Below are positions 34,949 through 48,897 of a stretch of DNA of 64,000 nucleotides, one piece after another. The stretch lies in the NCBI GenBank assembly GCA_947000775.1, contig CAMQGK010000604.1, forward strand, positions 3,898,501 to 3,962,500. Reading direction: 5' to 3'. The stretch's first letter is position 1. Each line of letters opens with the position of its first letter. Made by a program: the position numbers and the translations under genes. The notes beneath the pieces were generated by a model. It was not told the DNA's origin and did not search any database. It saw nothing but the letters and a program-made list of their open reading frames with translations. The stretch comes from Pterois miles. Its lineage: Eukaryota; Chordata; Actinopteri; Perciformes; Scorpaenidae.

Positions 34949-35248
34949 CCGCCTTCTGTAGTCTCTTACCTTCACCAGTTTTGAACCCACATGTGGTTTA
35001 TGATGGAGGCAGGAGACAATGTATGCTTGTTGTTAGCTGTCCTTCACTTGATAACTGCTCTGATAGAGTGGCTTTGTACACAACGTGTAATGGCTGGCAT
35101 GAATTGGTGCACTAATGCCTGTTTGTGCAATGTGTCCCTGCAGCATACTGCGTTTTCTTCTGAGGACTTGTGAAAGGAGATTAGCATCAGTTAATTGCGG
35201 AGTTTTAAACAGAATAAACACTGGGATATGATTCAAGTCAGTGTAGTA

Positions 35249-35558
35249 GAAAGAAAGAAAGAAAGAAAGAAAGATATTCCTTTATTAGTCCCACAGTGGG
35301 GAAATTCAGTTTTTTACACTCTGTTGTTCACACAGTACATATACATGTCAATGGAGATGTCAGAGTGAGGGGGCTGCTCCTGACAAGCACCCAGAGCAGT
35401 TGGGGGTTTGGTGCCTTGCTCAGGGGCACCTCGGCAGTGCCCAAGAGGTAAACTGGCACCTCTCCAGCAACCAGTTGGTCTTGGTCCATGGGGGTCTTGA
35501 ACCCGTGACGTCCGCGTCCTAACCCAAGTCCTTACAGACTGAGCTACTGCCGCCCCAA
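35249..35558 (-). mobile_element. tRNA-derived SINE with L2-type tail
   Basis: On the minus strand it starts GGGGCGGCAGTAGCTCAGTC (tRNA-like head, A box TAGCTCAGTCTGTAAGG) and has a B box GGGTTCAAGACC at about 35493-35504. It then has a core TGCCAGTTTACCTCTTGGGC and ends TGAATTTCCCCACTGTGGGA, CTAATAAAGGAATATC, (TTTC)n. The 3' tail is shared with the LINE at 3060-4556 in kind, which is how such SINEs are copied. It is not a functional tRNA gene: the arms do not fold and the SINE body follows directly. Confidence 0.85.
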
Positions 35559-35599
35559 TCAAAAAGTAGAATATGCTTATTGTGATTATTATCAACAAT

Positions 35600-38500
35600 A
35601 ATTATTATTATTATAAATATATTATTATAAACAATAACAATAACAATCACAACAATCACAATAACATTTTTAGGATGCTAAAAACATTTTAATATAACTT
35701 TCTTATAAAAGGAGAGACTTCAGAGACCAGGTCCAAAGCACACTAGAATGCACAGATTTAAGGCAGTCAAATTTATCAAAGGCTAATACAATAAGTGTGT
35801 CTTCATCAGAGTCAAACAGATCTGAGACTCACGTTCTCTTAAATCACCTCCCCAATAGGCTGAGTCAGAGAAGAAAACCACAGAAGTTGATATATGAATA
35901 TTTGTGACTTTTCATAAGTATAGATGTATCAAAATTTGATTGTAAGAATCATGAATAACACATATCACAACAATATAGGTAAATTCATCCAACATCGAAC
36001 TATCATAAACATACTGTATAAATATCTTAAATACCAATCCCTAATGAGAAGCTACATTTAGATTATCAACTGATTAAAAAAAGATACATATAACTTAAAT
36101 GCAAAAACATTTATTTTTGCTGTGAAAGTACGTGACAAGGACACGTGCCACCATTTTAAATTACGTTTAATGCCAATAACAATTCACAGCCAGAACAACC
36201 TAATCCCAAGTCTAAATAGCAGTTGTTTGAACACTTGTTTTAATGTCTATAGTCTACAGCCATGCTAGTGGCTCAATAAGGCTGTACGGTTGCACAGCGG
36301 TGCTTTGAGATAAATGCTAATATCAGCGTTCTAACATGATCACAATAAAAATGAGAATAGTAATGTTTTAATTTGCAGTAGATACAAACAGCTAAGGACG
36401 ATGGGAAATTCATTAGTTTTGCAGGTATTTGGTCATTAACCACAGTGCTGGACAAATTAAGTCTAGGCATCACCAAAGTTATGATCATCTGTACTAAATA
36501 TAATGGTAATCGATTCTATAGTCGAGACATTTCAGTAAATCCAACCTTTTGGTGGCGCTAGTAGAGAATAGTCAGAGGATCACCAAAATCAGTTGGATTC
36601 ATCCTCTGGGAACCATAAATGTCTGTACTAAATTTCATGGTAATTCATTTAAGATATTTTACTCTGGATCAAGCAAATTGCCATCCCTATAGTCACATCA
36701 TGAATGTGGCTAAAAGTCCCCCCAAATATCAACACTACAGGCATATCAGGCAGCTTGGAAAACAGATGATTATTATATTGGTCACCATTCTTGTACAGAG
36801 TATTCACAGTTTACTAGAGCCTGGGAGGCGCTTTGTGGGATATGTACAGTATGTGATGGCTGAATGTTTTTTTTAAGATGGGGACTGCCTCTAAATGCAA
36901 TGCTTGGGGACATCCAAGGCATTAATAACAATTATTGGTGTTCTTTGGTTTCCTCAGACACCGTAAGTGTGGCGTATTGACTGCTATGCTGGAAAGAATG
37001 TTGCCTATTGATCTGGCCAAGGCAGAAACCGATGGTGTCCTCTTCCTGTAAGGCTGGAATTAATCCTTACAATGCTGCTGGTGAGTAAATAACTTAGCCT
37101 ACCTACTACAAGCTGCCTCACCGTTTCTGTGTGAGCTCACGGTGTGTCCTTAATGACGCCTTCAAACGAAACAAGGGATGGGCACAACCAATAGGTGCTC
37201 CAATATTTATCATTTACAACTACTGCAGCAGAACAATGAATACTTTCAATATTGTTTGAATAAATTGGTAATTCAGTTTTTACAACATTAACTGCTGTTT
37301 TCATGAAAGTTGTTGTTGGTTTGTATGAATTAAAATTTTACCACACAAAACAGTTTACTTGTTAGTAAATGCAAGACATTTAAGTGTTGCAGCATGCAGT
37401 AATGTATTTACTGGTCCATTGTCTTATCCCTAACCAACACTTTGTGTGTACTGTACTACCATGCTTGGTCTACCTCCCTGTGGACCGTATGGTTACTAAC
37501 AGCTCATCCACTATTGCTTAGGGGTCTTATTTTGTTCTAGAAGAAAGACTTTATACTGTCAAACTCAGACATCCCATGTGATTGAAGGCCGATGGGCATG
37601 GAACTCTCAGAGCTGCCCTCAAAGCTGCAACAATGCCTGCTTTCACACAGCCAACTTGTGGTGGGTGGAGTGGAAGAACAAAGGCAGACTTGTTAGGGTG
37701 TAGATGCCTTTATTATTCTTTTATTTGGCTGCAATTTCTTGTCTATCTGCCCATAATCATTAAGATTTGGCTCCTGTGGCTCTAGGAGTAGTTACTGTAT
37801 GCGACTCAAAACACATCAAGTGCTTTTCTTTTGTAAAAAAAAAAAAAAAAAAAATCAATGTACAAAAAACTTAATCATAAAAAATAGATTAATAGTTCCA
37901 TGTGTATTCAGCTTACCCATACTAAAATCTAATGAAATCAAAACGCTGTGTGATTCAGGGCATATGAACAGAAAAATATCAGGCTACTAAATTAAATTAA
38001 ATGAATCCTACAGCAGTTTCCACCTACATAGATGAAGACTCTAATTATGCAGAGAAATTTTCAATTACAACTGGTTCATTATTTGTTTTTAAGCTTTACT
38101 GCACATATTCTGAAAGTATAATTACAGTCATATCTGGCCATCTAGGCACTTATAACAAAAACACATCTGAATGAGACCCCAAACTCAACAACGACACAAA
38201 ATAACAAACCTGTACTCTACACTCAAGTACACACAAGTACATTATGAGTGTATAGTACAGTAAAATCATTCATGATAACTTGGCGAGGTTTAACAAATCC
38301 TCCTTTAACAATGTCTGTCCCTGAACTTGTGACGTCCAGATCTGCTCAGATGGTCTCTCCTGGGCCTCCAATGCTGCACATGGCTGCTGGGAGGTTGGCA
38401 GCCTCGTCAGTTGGCCCTCTGCTCGACTAATCCCAACTCCTCTCATAATCAGAGCACAGCACAGACTTCAGTTAGTCAATACATGCAATAAATTACATTA

Positions 38501-39900
38501 AGAATGATAAAAACAAGGGATGTTTCAATGCACTTAATCATTATTTTTGTCATAAATTAACAAGATAATACCTAGGGTTAGGTTTTGTTTGAATTGCCTG
38601 GAGGAAGCTTCCCAAAGTTTGACTAAGTAACCCTGAAGATGTCATCAGGCATCGAGGCAAAGACCCTCCTCTTCTGATGTCACCCATGGGACCTTATTTT
38701 TGGAAATAATATGAATGATAGTCAACAGCGAGAGATGACAATTTTTCTGATCCCATTTCAATTTCACCATGAATCACAAATATGATATTTGTCAATATAA
38801 AACAATTTTGCAAGTCAAGGAATTAAGTTGCAATTTGTCGTAGTATTTTTTAGTTTTATGTGGAACTCTACATCTCTTGTCTCACACACTATACGTCATC
38901 AACACTAGCTAGCTAGCTAACTTAGCTATGACCACCTGATGTGTTTTATCCAGGAACTCCTGTTTTTTTTTTTTTTTTTAATCGGGAAGAGAAAGAATGA
39001 GCGACACCCTTTGCTTGAGTGAGTTCATCCCCGTATGAAGCACACAGGCATTGTGACTTTTGGGTGTCATCTTTCTAATTACATATTTTCATGTCTGATA
39101 TTTCAACACTTCAACAGTACAACAAACTGTGACTTTCTTGACTTGCAAAATGATCTTTTAATGACATTGAATCTTTTTATGACATTGAATCATATGTGTG
39201 ATTCATGGCATAATTCAAATGGGCATTTGTCTCTTGCCATTGACTACCGTTCATATTTTTTTCCAAAATACGTTCCCATGGTGGTCCACCAGAGGGGTTG
39301 GGACTTTGCCTTTATAGAAAAGATGCTATTGAGTTGCATTTTGGGAAAAGCCGGATCCAGTGTTTTTGGAGCTAGACTTCCATAGGGACTAAAAAACACG
39401 ATTTCTCTGCCTCGGCCACTTCAGTTTTGACCTTGTGTTTCCCTGGAGTCCTCCAATTTTATGGACGTGCAATGCCAAAAGTTCTCAAATGTTAAATGTT
39501 GTCATTCTGCAGCACAAAAACTTTGGCTAAACAAAACAGTCTAAAATTTAGATTTCAGAATAAGTAAAGAATAACTAAATACACTTTATTTTGAATTGTT
39601 TATGATACTCTGAGGCATTATTGTCTGTACCAAAAAAGTAGAGTTTCAACTTCTCACTTTCAACCAGGTCACTAAGGCGTCAAAAATGACCTACCAGTGA
39701 ACAGAGCAGGTTTCCAGCAGCTGCTGTGTCACTGAGGCCTGATCGATATATACAGTAGCTGGGGGGAGAAAACATCGACTGTCAGCTGGCAAAATCACAA
39801 GGGCTAAAATCCTGCTGTAACAATGCTGCCCAAATCCCCAATCAGCAATCGCTTGTTATGCTCCTTTCTGTGTCAAAACACTCCCTTATTACGTGATTGA
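35600..39900. other. Intergenic, nothing coding recognised
   Basis: AT-rich sequence with a poly-A run at about 37837-37855 and a poly-T near 38962-38980. Short open frames (36619-36876, 38248-38430, 39035-39385) show no family features. Confidence 0.5.
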
Positions 39901-40440
39901 TGGCTATTTTATTTGTAAAACAGGTCTCTAACTAGATGTAAATGCAAATTTGCTCTGCTTATTCTGGCCAAGCTTCCGCAGTGTCCCAATCCCTCTTAAG
40001 CTTCTTGTTGACCGCGTCTGCCAGCTTGTTGTACACAATTGGCTCCTCAGCAATTTCAACAGCATCGTTAATGTCCGCCCTTTTGTGCTGCTCGATTCCA
40101 CCAGAATAAACAGAATCACACGTGCAAAATTATTTTCTAACACAGATAATTAGCCGAAAGAAACAATCCAGAGTATGAATAATAATGTGCCTCGGTAACA
40201 TTATAACTTTTAAGCATGGGAAAAGGAGGGATTTGAATGCCAAGGGAAATGAGCTTATCAAATAAAGCTTGAAAATGTGCAGTGAATGAAATGAGTCAAT
40301 CATTTTAATGTGAGATGGGAGCCCTGAGGAGAATAAATAAGCAATCGTCACATCATGCAGGGAGAACAAATGAGCATGGTACACAATTAGGCAGGGTCAC
40401 ATTCTGCCAGAGCTGTGAGCGTGGGATGGGCTAATGAGCT
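39900..40440. promoter_or_regulatory. Candidate conserved noncoding block
   Basis: High-complexity sequence with octamer- and homeobox-like words (ATGTAAATGCAAATTTGC at 39937-39954, containing ATGCAAAT; CACAATTAGGCAGGG at 40382-40396; AATCATTTTAATGTGAG). No coding frame or repeat. Judged by eye only. Confidence 0.3.
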
Positions 40441-41070
40441 GTGTGAGCGAGAGAGTGTGTTTGTGTGAATGTGTATCGGAAGAGAAAGAGGAAGTAAGAG
40501 ATGAAAAAGCTGATCCCTAAGCCCTCAAAATTCTGATGTACAGACTAAGACAGCCAGACAGCCAGACACACAAGCGGCAAGTCAGGCGAGAGACAAAGAC
40601 AAAAGTAAGAGCGGCTGGCGGAGAAGAGGTGGGCTATCAGTCGACTTGGCATCTGGGGCAAGCAGACATGCAGGCAGACAGAGCAATGGGCAGGTACAGC
40701 AGCCAAACAGACAAAAAGAAGAGAAGTACCTCAGAAGGACCAACGGCACAGAGCTTTCAAAGGCGACTCATAGTTATTAACTATTCAATCACATAAAGGA
40801 GAGCTGAAGGCGTGAAAGGTTGCGGACCGAAGCACTTTTGCTTCAGTGCATTAAGAGCCTGGACCAGCACTCTTTCACTGCATGAAAGAGAAATAGATTG
40901 CCTCCCAGGAAGATGACTGCTCAAAGGGGTTGGCTTTTTCCCCTTAATAACAGCAATCTGCTGTGAAAATCTAATCCCAAGTACCATTTACACAGAATCT
41001 AGATAACTTCTGCTCAGAAAAGCGTACAATATGAATATTTCATTCCCTGATATACAAATAAACAGAACAA

Positions 41071-41090
41071 CCCCCCCCCCCCCCCCCCCC
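41071..41090. repeat. Homopolymer C20
   Basis: Twenty consecutive C, unusual in length for a vertebrate genome and prone to sequencing error. Confidence 0.9.
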
Positions 41091-43019
41091 AACTCCATCA
41101 ATCAGGGGACATTTTCAATGTAAGTGAACTGGAAGAGCGAATTGCTAATGAACACCGTGCTGCTAAAAATGCACATTTTAAAATACCATTGTGGGTATGT
41201 TGTAAGTGGCTGAAATGAAAATACAGTTCTTCACAAGAGCGTAAAATGTGTTTGATCGTATAGACATGGGTGTCCATGACCCGTTCATAAAAAGGAAAAT
41301 CTTGAGTGAAACACTCACAATGTTGTCAACCTGAGTGACATATACACAACAACAAGCCAAGCGTGAACACTGTCCCTCAATTGATGTAATGGCTCCATCT
41401 TTGGCATTTAAGTCAGATATGGACGCACCCTTTAAGCCCCCCGCTCCTCTTCTTGCTGGCCTAATTCCTCCTCCTCAGTGGTGGATAAGAGGGATCAGAA
41501 ATCCATCCATATGCATGGCCAACTATCTGTGGAGGGGATGTCAGGTCTCAGCCTGGCCAGCTTTCTGAAAGTACTAGTAATGACACTTAATGAAAACCAG
41601 GGAGCTGAGCTCTGAGAGGGAAAACCTGCGCTTGTGTTCCCCCAGCCCCCACCCAGCATCCAGACCAGGCCTATAAATAAACAAACATGCTTCGTGAGAA
41701 TAGATGTGCCATTTCCCTAGCTTCTCTCATGCCATTCAACCCACTTATTTATCTATTTATTATTATTCCCTGGATCTCTGGTTTGCTTTCAGCCCACCTC
41801 TGTACTCTTGGCTCCCTGCAGGCTTGTCAGTGCCCTCAAACATTAGCTGGACTTTGCTCCAGTCACCCTGCGGCCCTTAATGGGCTGAGTTTGCATCAGC
41901 TCTCCATTGCTGGCCTCCATAAATATACACACACAAAGAGCTGTCAGACCACTGAAAATCCAACAAATATTCAGCAATCACGCTGCTTATTCCACTTTCT
42001 CTAATGGATTAACAAACTTGACCAAACCCCTTCTAGTCCAAGTTAAGCTGTAATCTTTTCAGCTGGAATAGTTTGGCATACAAAGGAGCACTTGTGCCTC
42101 CAGTGATGCAGGTGATATGACTGAAGCTGAGAAGAGAAGAGTGAGGGAGGGCACTGTGGTTGCGGTGATGCTTGTGTTGAGAAGGGTGGTGTAGCTCAAA
42201 GTAAACAGAAGGAATGAGGGGATAGAGAGGCTCTTCTTAGCACAAGCCCCTAATCAGTACAGTCAACACATGGCAGATTGGGTTCACATCTTTTTCCCCT
42301 CACTCTCGCTCTGCCTCTGTCCCTCCACCACCAAAACTGATCCCTTCAATCAGCCCCTTTTTCCCTGCTTTCAATCTATGTGAGAGGATATCAGATAGGA
42401 ATGTGTTGCAGGCAAATGCCAGGTAACACAAATCTGGCTTACTTTGAGGTAAGGTGGCATTGGCTGGGGAAAATGAGATGGCTTCCTCTGTGGGACACCA
42501 TTCCACCAACAAATAACCCTTTCTCAAGCAACACTTATAATTCACGTTTTATTTTAAAAAGTTTCCATGGTGATACTTGAGTGATAAAAGTGTCCTGTGT
42601 GGTCTCGGTGAACACTAACAGTGACTAACACTCAACTGTCTGTCTGTCTGGCCAGAGGAGGGGGGTCCTTGGGTCAAGTTGGGTGAAAAGTTTGCCAACT
42701 CTAGAGGTTCAAACTGTGTCAGAGGAGAGACCTCTTCTTGTGCTGCACCATGTCCTTTGATCACCAACTCCCTTTGCCACATTGGCTAACCAACTGCACA
42801 AAATGTGTTAACAAGCTTTAGCCATCAGTCGGGGCTGGGCCACACAGGTAGGGATGACACAAGCCAACCAGAGTGGAGCAGATTACAGTAGGGGTCATCC
42901 TGGGTGCAGGAGGAGAGGAGTGCCAAACATGGTTGTATGTAAAGGAGAGCTCCCGCTCTGTGAGATAGATAGACGAAATGTGCTGGGGCTGCATTAGCAG
43001 CAGGCCCCAGAGGCACAAC

Positions 43020-43038
43020 GGGGGGGGGGGGGGGGGGG
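43020..43038. repeat. Homopolymer G19
   Basis: Nineteen consecutive G following AGGCACAAC; can form G-quadruplex. Confidence 0.9.
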
Positions 43039-45254
43039 ACTTCAAACACTGATGTGCAGGCTGTTCGGGGCTCTCAGGCTGCTGATTTCACAGCCAGAAA
43101 ACACAGACCATTAGTCACACACTGAGGCCTATGCTAATCCCAGAACAAGCAAAATCAACATGACAGCCGATAAAATCGTGGGAGTTATGCAGCAGCTTTG
43201 CTTTTCAGTGTTACTGTCTGTGATGTGCTGGTGAGTGTTTGTATTGACCCGTGTTTCAGATGAGCCACTCCAAAAACACTCACGTTCAGTCTGAAAGCTC
43301 ACCGCTTTGACACTGACACTGTCTCTGGAGTGGGCCCGAGCAAAAGCAGAAGACATGTAGTCACAGAGAGGGGCTTGTATAGATTTGGAGTCTTCTTTTG
43401 GAGAAGAAGTGGAGTTTTTGCCAGGACTATGATAGTTTAAGAGTATCACAGATGCTCATATACTGTCTCAGGTCAAAGTCTGCATTGTCGCACAGGTAAC
43501 TTCGCCAAATACACACGACTTTCATCTAGGACATCGCTGTTTGTGTCCTGTACGTTAAGTTTCACTCTCAAGTTACAATCAGCTGTGCGTTTGTGTCACG
43601 TGTTCACGTTCAGTTTCATTTTCACTTTACAACTGTAGTAATTTTAAGTCCAATTATGTAGTTTTTTCCTAAACCTAACTAAGTGGTTTTGATGCCTAAA
43701 CCTAAAATGAGGGCAGGTGGCAGTGTGACGAATCGGGATGAGAACATGCTGGTCTAATCAGTCACTTTATACCATATTCTGCACCGCGCTTTCAAATGGA
43801 TCTAACAAGAAACATTATTGTGTGTTTAGCAGAAGCAGTTCAGTTCCAGCAACTATGGGATTTGTACATGTTGATAAAAATATTTTATGTCTTGTGTCTT
43901 AATGGAGCAAAGTAGCTGCTACATCAGCTATTGGGATATCAGCGGATATCCGGACAAAGACTTCTTCCTCCTTGTGCTGCTCATTGCTTACAGTCCAGTT
44001 AGCAATTCGAGAAGTGAGACTGGAGCTGGAGTTGAGTAACCAGTTAACAAATTAATTTTAAACCAATAAAAAACCGAAATCCTCATCAGACAATAGCTGG
44101 TTGGTTCCCCGTTTGCATTTCGGCTAATGCGTTCCATCGCTTGCTCACCTGTTTACCTGCATTCAACCAAAGCCTGGTCAAATGTGATTGTCAGTACTAC
44201 TCAAACAGAAACCAGAATGCTTCTGATAACAAAATCTTGCCCCGTTGCCTGCAGATGTGTTTATAGAGATTACTGTTGCACAAACACATCACACTACAAT
44301 ATATTCAGTATCTAGTGCCTATTTTGCATTAAAAGATTAAGGAGTGACTTAACACTAAGTTGAAAAGCATCATTTATTTCATTCAATGACCTTTTCTGGT
44401 TCAACTTTTCAGGTCTTTTGCAACACTGACTGCACCCAGCAGCACAGATATTACACTACCATTATCATATACGCATTTGCATTATAGTCAAAATAAGCAT
44501 TTTTAGAAATATTTGATCAATGATGATGTTAAGCAGGTATAAATTATGTGTTAATAATGCTTAAATATTGCTCAAGCACTTTCTTAAGGCTTCATTAAGG
44601 CCTCTGTTGGTGTGATGGCCTAACATATATAAAATAAAAATTAATACAAAAATTGGACATTGCAGAACAATATTTGTAGATACTGTCCAGTGTGTTTATT
44701 CTCTGTGTGTATACCTGGATCTCCTCCTCCTCAGTCCTCTCCTCATCAAGCTCAACTTTAAGTCTCCTGACCTTAATTTGCAGAGTTTCCCCACCCTCCC
44801 GCTGGTGGATTCATGTGCACCAATACACACACACATTCACGCAAAGAAAAAGTGCACTGTATTTCACACACTGTTGCATTGGTTCGTAAAGCACATATAT
44901 ATATAACCCTTCTCTGTCCACTTTCTCTTTCTTGGCAGAGATGGATGTGTGATTCGTGCTTTGCTCTTTTATTTTCAGTGCCAGTTTTTCATTTGCTTGC
45001 CTGCAGCAACGTAGGGATATGATAAAATGTGTATTAGCTTTTGTTGGGATAGAAACCAATTATTGTGCAAGTGTAGAGACCTCAGCAGTAATGTGGTGTG
45101 CATTAAGGCCTTACTTATGTTCCAGCGCCGACTGGTTGACAGTGGAGAGCATCTTGTGGACACAAAACCTCCACCTTGGACTGGGACAGGAAGAGAGAGA
45201 TGGGGAGTAAAGGACAGAAGCAGTGGGAGGGAGGTAAAATATATAGATTTTTAT

Positions 45255-45255
45255 G

Positions 45256-45309
<54 letters not shown>
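45255..45309. repeat. (CTAT)n microsatellite
   Basis: About 13 tetranucleotide units with one CTATTTAT interruption near the left end. Confidence 0.95.
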
Positions 45310-45554
45310 CAACAGTATCTAACATACAAGCTTGGAGTATAAAGCCTGAAAGAAAGCAACACTGACACTGCGAAGCCAGAGGACACTTGTAAGTCTAATA
45401 ATGGTGTGACTACTTAAAGTTATAGCTATCCCTGAGAGATACTATCACTGCCTGCTATCACTCATATACAGTATGCCTGAAGGATTAGAAAACATGATGA
45501 AATATGGTATTACTTGCAAAAGAATAATAGCAATAAAAAACAACTAAAAGCCCT

Positions 45555-46065
45555 TTAAAGGACCAGTTTGTAACAATTAGGGGGATCTATTTGCATAAAT
45601 GGGATAGGATATTAATAATTCTGTTTTCTTGTATAATCACCTGAAAATACGAATCGTGTTTTACCATAGAATGAGCTGTTTATGTCTACATTGGGAGTAG
45701 GTCCTCTTCCATGATGCTGGTCACCATGTTTCTACAGTAGCATACAATATTAATAACTATGTTTACATTAGTGTATAAACACCTGAAACTAAGAATCGTT
45801 GTGTTTTCATTAGCTTAGAATGAGTCCGTCATATCTGCATAGGGAGCGGGACCTCTTCACAGAGTCCGTCATGTTGCTACGCCATGTTTCTACAGTAGCC
45901 CAGAACGGACAATCCAAATACTGGCTCTTTCATGTTTTTACATTACCTGAAGGCCACCATGGTTCTCAGACATGCATGGAAAGGGAGGGGTGAGCAGAGG
46001 GGAATTGGTTGCAATCTGCAACCTTACCACTAGATGATACTAAATCCTGCTTACTGGTCCTTTAA
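45555..46065. mobile_element. DNA transposon-like repeat with 12-bp perfect terminal inverted repeats
   Basis: It begins TTAAAGGACCAG and ends CTGGTCCTTTAA, exact inverted copies. Five bases GCCCT flank both sides (45550-45554 and 46066-46070). The interior has the words TTTCTACAGTAGC, GAATGAG and CACCTGAAA, known to me from a very frequent teleost repeat. An internal part is present twice (about 45610-45748 and 45749-45900). Beyond the right end, 46336-46410 looks like a further partial copy of the right end (ACTAAATCCTACACACTG, then CTCCTTTTA). Confidence 0.7.
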
Positions 46066-46410
46066 GCCCTGTCACTCTGCTCAAGATATGGGAAACCTCT
46101 GTTGATCTTGAGGAGCTGCAGCATTTATTTCTCCACAAACTGCTAAACTAACTCTGTCTTCTGCTCCGCTAGCTCACTTGTCCGCTCACACACACTCACC
46201 GCCACTCTCTCTCTCTTGCTTCACCACTCACTTCCCATCCACACATACTCTACACACTAGCTCTACTATAAACAACTACTGGCTCTATATGGGACACATT
46301 TTTGTGTTGACTGCCATAGTTTTGCTATCACATACAGGAGAGGTTTAAATTGGTTTCAATCTGTAACTTCACCACAACATATCACTAAATCCTACACACT
46401 GCTCCTTTTA

Positions 46411-47030
46411 ATGAGAGTAATTCTCATATTGTTAGAATAAGATTAAATTCAACAAATACTATATAACACTACAAATGTGTAAAATACATATAGTAAAACA
46501 TGCTGAAGCCTCTGTATGTACTTATCAATGAGGTGCATATCTTTAGGATGTTTTGGGAGAAGTAACTTTAAATGACCAGGGACGACAATTTTTATTGTAC
46601 CACTATTTAGACTATAAGTCACATGATCCTACCACAACTAAGACCTCTTTTTTCCTTAGTATTGTGCAAAGGGAATGCAATAAGGCAGAAACATGTCCTT
46701 CATCCAAGGGTCGTCACCTCTTCACTGCTTTCAAGCAAAGATATTGCCAATGCCATTTACACTGCCTGTCCAGCTCCTCCCTTTGTCAGGTGATGGGGCC
46801 ATTTTTAATAAGGATTATGCATTTGCTCTACTTTGCATTCCACTCAATATCATGGTTTGCATATAGGTAGTCAGAATGTGGATCTATTATCTGTATCTCT
46901 ACCACTAAGTCTGCCACCTTATACAGTATGTGACACATTAGGTGGCATTCAAAAATACAATTCAGGTGTACACTGACTGGTTTTGAAAAAAGGAATTATG
47001 CACTTTTTGATAAAAATCTGTCAGTGGTTA
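46411..47030. other. Intergenic, nothing recognised
   Basis: AT-rich; an open frame at 46553-46870 lacks any family feature. Confidence 0.45.
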
Positions 47031-47960
47031 CCTTGTTGTGCCACTCATTCCCCCAGCATCCACCCCATAGCCATTTCCTGCTAGCCAGGGAGACAGAGGC
47101 TATGAGCACACCACCACCACCACCACAATGACCTTTCCACAAGCCCAGGGAGCATGCAATGCAGAGGAGAGGCAATAAAAGTAATGAAAGAAGCAAAGGC
47201 AATTAAAGTGGTGTGTGTGAGGGGAGCGTGGCGGAGATGAGCCTAACTGGAGGTGGCCCTGGAATGCACTACAGCTCCACATCCCCCATAATCCCTGTGT
47301 GATCGCAGAACAACCCTGGTGTGCTCCCAGTCTGATCATCCTCTCGCAGCATTCACCAGCTAATCCGTGCAAAAGGACAGCCATGCACATACACTGCACA
47401 AACACACACACACACACACATACGCACACATCCACATGTGAATTGAAGACATTCAGAGATACACACATTTCTGCACTCACTGCCGGCGTAATTGTTATAG
47501 GCTGCATACCATACTGCACGACAAAATGAGGAAACCACTAAAAATAAATTACCAAACACAAACACAATCAGGCACAAATGCACACACACGTTTAGTTCCA
47601 GAAAATGAGTTGCTCTCCTCCCGCCCTTTGCAGCGCAGTGTTTCCTCACGGCCAGTGAGAATCATTAATGCCCTTCCTCTGATGCAGCCACACAACCAAC
47701 AGCAATTATTTCTAAAAGCAAAAAGTGAAAACAGACAGCGAACGCACAAATGTACACGGCACATAATCATTATTTTTTTGTTAGGCTGGCTGTGTGGGGG
47801 TTGAGGCAGCAGCTTGGACTTCATTTTCTCGAGCGGAGTTTACTGACCGCAAAATGACAAGGATGCTCTTCCTAAACCAATTAAGAGGCTGCAGTGCTGA
47901 TGTTACCATGTGACATTGACAGCACTTAAGGAGGCTGACGCCAGGCCTTAGAGATGAGCC
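47031..47960. promoter_or_regulatory. Candidate conserved noncoding block interrupted by CA repeats
   Basis: High-complexity stretches such as AAAGGCAATTAAAGTGG (47194-47210), CCGGCGTAATTGTTATAGG and AAACCAATTAAGAGGCTGC (47874-47892) with homeobox-like ATTA cores; short CA repeat at 47402-47420. Long overlapping open frames on both strands are not coding (no homology, no codon periodicity). Confidence 0.25.
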
Positions 47961-47989
47961 AGAGATGTGCTCTTGGCTCAGGAGTCAGT

Positions 47990-47998
47990 ACACACACA

Positions 47999-48046
<48 letters not shown>
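47990..48046. repeat. (CA)n microsatellite
   Basis: About 55 bp of CA with one AA interruption near the start. Confidence 0.95.
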
Positions 48047-48048
<2 letters not shown>

Positions 48049-48897
48049 CATACAGAGAAATACACGTGTATGCAGTCATGCATGTACAGTCACAGACATC
48101 AGCAGAGCAAAGAGCAAGTGACAATGTGTACACCTGTAGCTCCACACCAAAATAAAAAAATAACAGACAATATACTAATACATGAGGTATTGAGGTCTGT
48201 GAGAGGATAAAATATTATTTTAAAAAATAATATCCTATCCTATCCTTGCTGGTAATATCAGAACGCATTAAATACTACTGAACACCCAGGCCTTGAGTCC
48301 GGGAAAAGACTTCATTATCTAATTAGTTTTAGGAAAACAGAGAGAGGGCAAAGCTACGAGTCTTTCTTTTTCCTGACAACAGAATCTGATCTTGCCTGTA
48401 GATAGAATTAGTGAACAATGTGACCTCTGGAGGTTACGACTCTTCTTGAGAAAAAGGCTGTATGGTCCACGCTAATGACCAGAATGGTCCGTGAAGGAGC
48501 TAGCATTGCGCCCCATTCTTTGTTCTGGCTATCTTAAACTAATACCCACTGTTGAGAAAGGAGATGAGACTCCTTTTCCTTGCTGTTATAGAGCACTCAC
48601 ATCATAGTGGTGCTTGTGGCTTGTAGGTCATTGACTGGTCAATGCGCCGCTTAAAGAGGGGAGCGCTAGTGTGTAACTAGGCCTGATCTGTATTAACTGT
48701 GGTCCTGGCTGCTCAGATGCTCGGGGGCAGTTTTGGGTGACAGAAAGTTCATATTCTGAATCTGCTAGTGGCCTTTAGTCTAGTAGATCATCGCTTTGTT
48801 TTGGTGCTTTGTCGGCTTCGGTTGACCTTCTGTCTGTCAGCTGGACAACTCTTCTGCAGATTAATCATTTGTTTTCATATTTTGATTTGGTTTTGGT

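Larger units (their letters stand above)
40441..45254. other. Intergenic, nothing coding recognised
   Basis: It contains poly-C (41071-41090) and poly-G (43020-43038) tracts and otherwise unique-looking sequence. Short open frames on both strands overlap each other and lack any family signal. Confidence 0.5.

Noticed and set aside
35520..35558. tRNA gene on the minus strand
   Set aside because: A and B boxes are present but the sequence does not fold as a full tRNA and runs directly into a SINE core and L2-type tail.
47100..47519. 139-codon minus-strand open frame
   Set aside because: Includes a CA-repeat-derived run of CV residues and has no family resemblance or splice signals.
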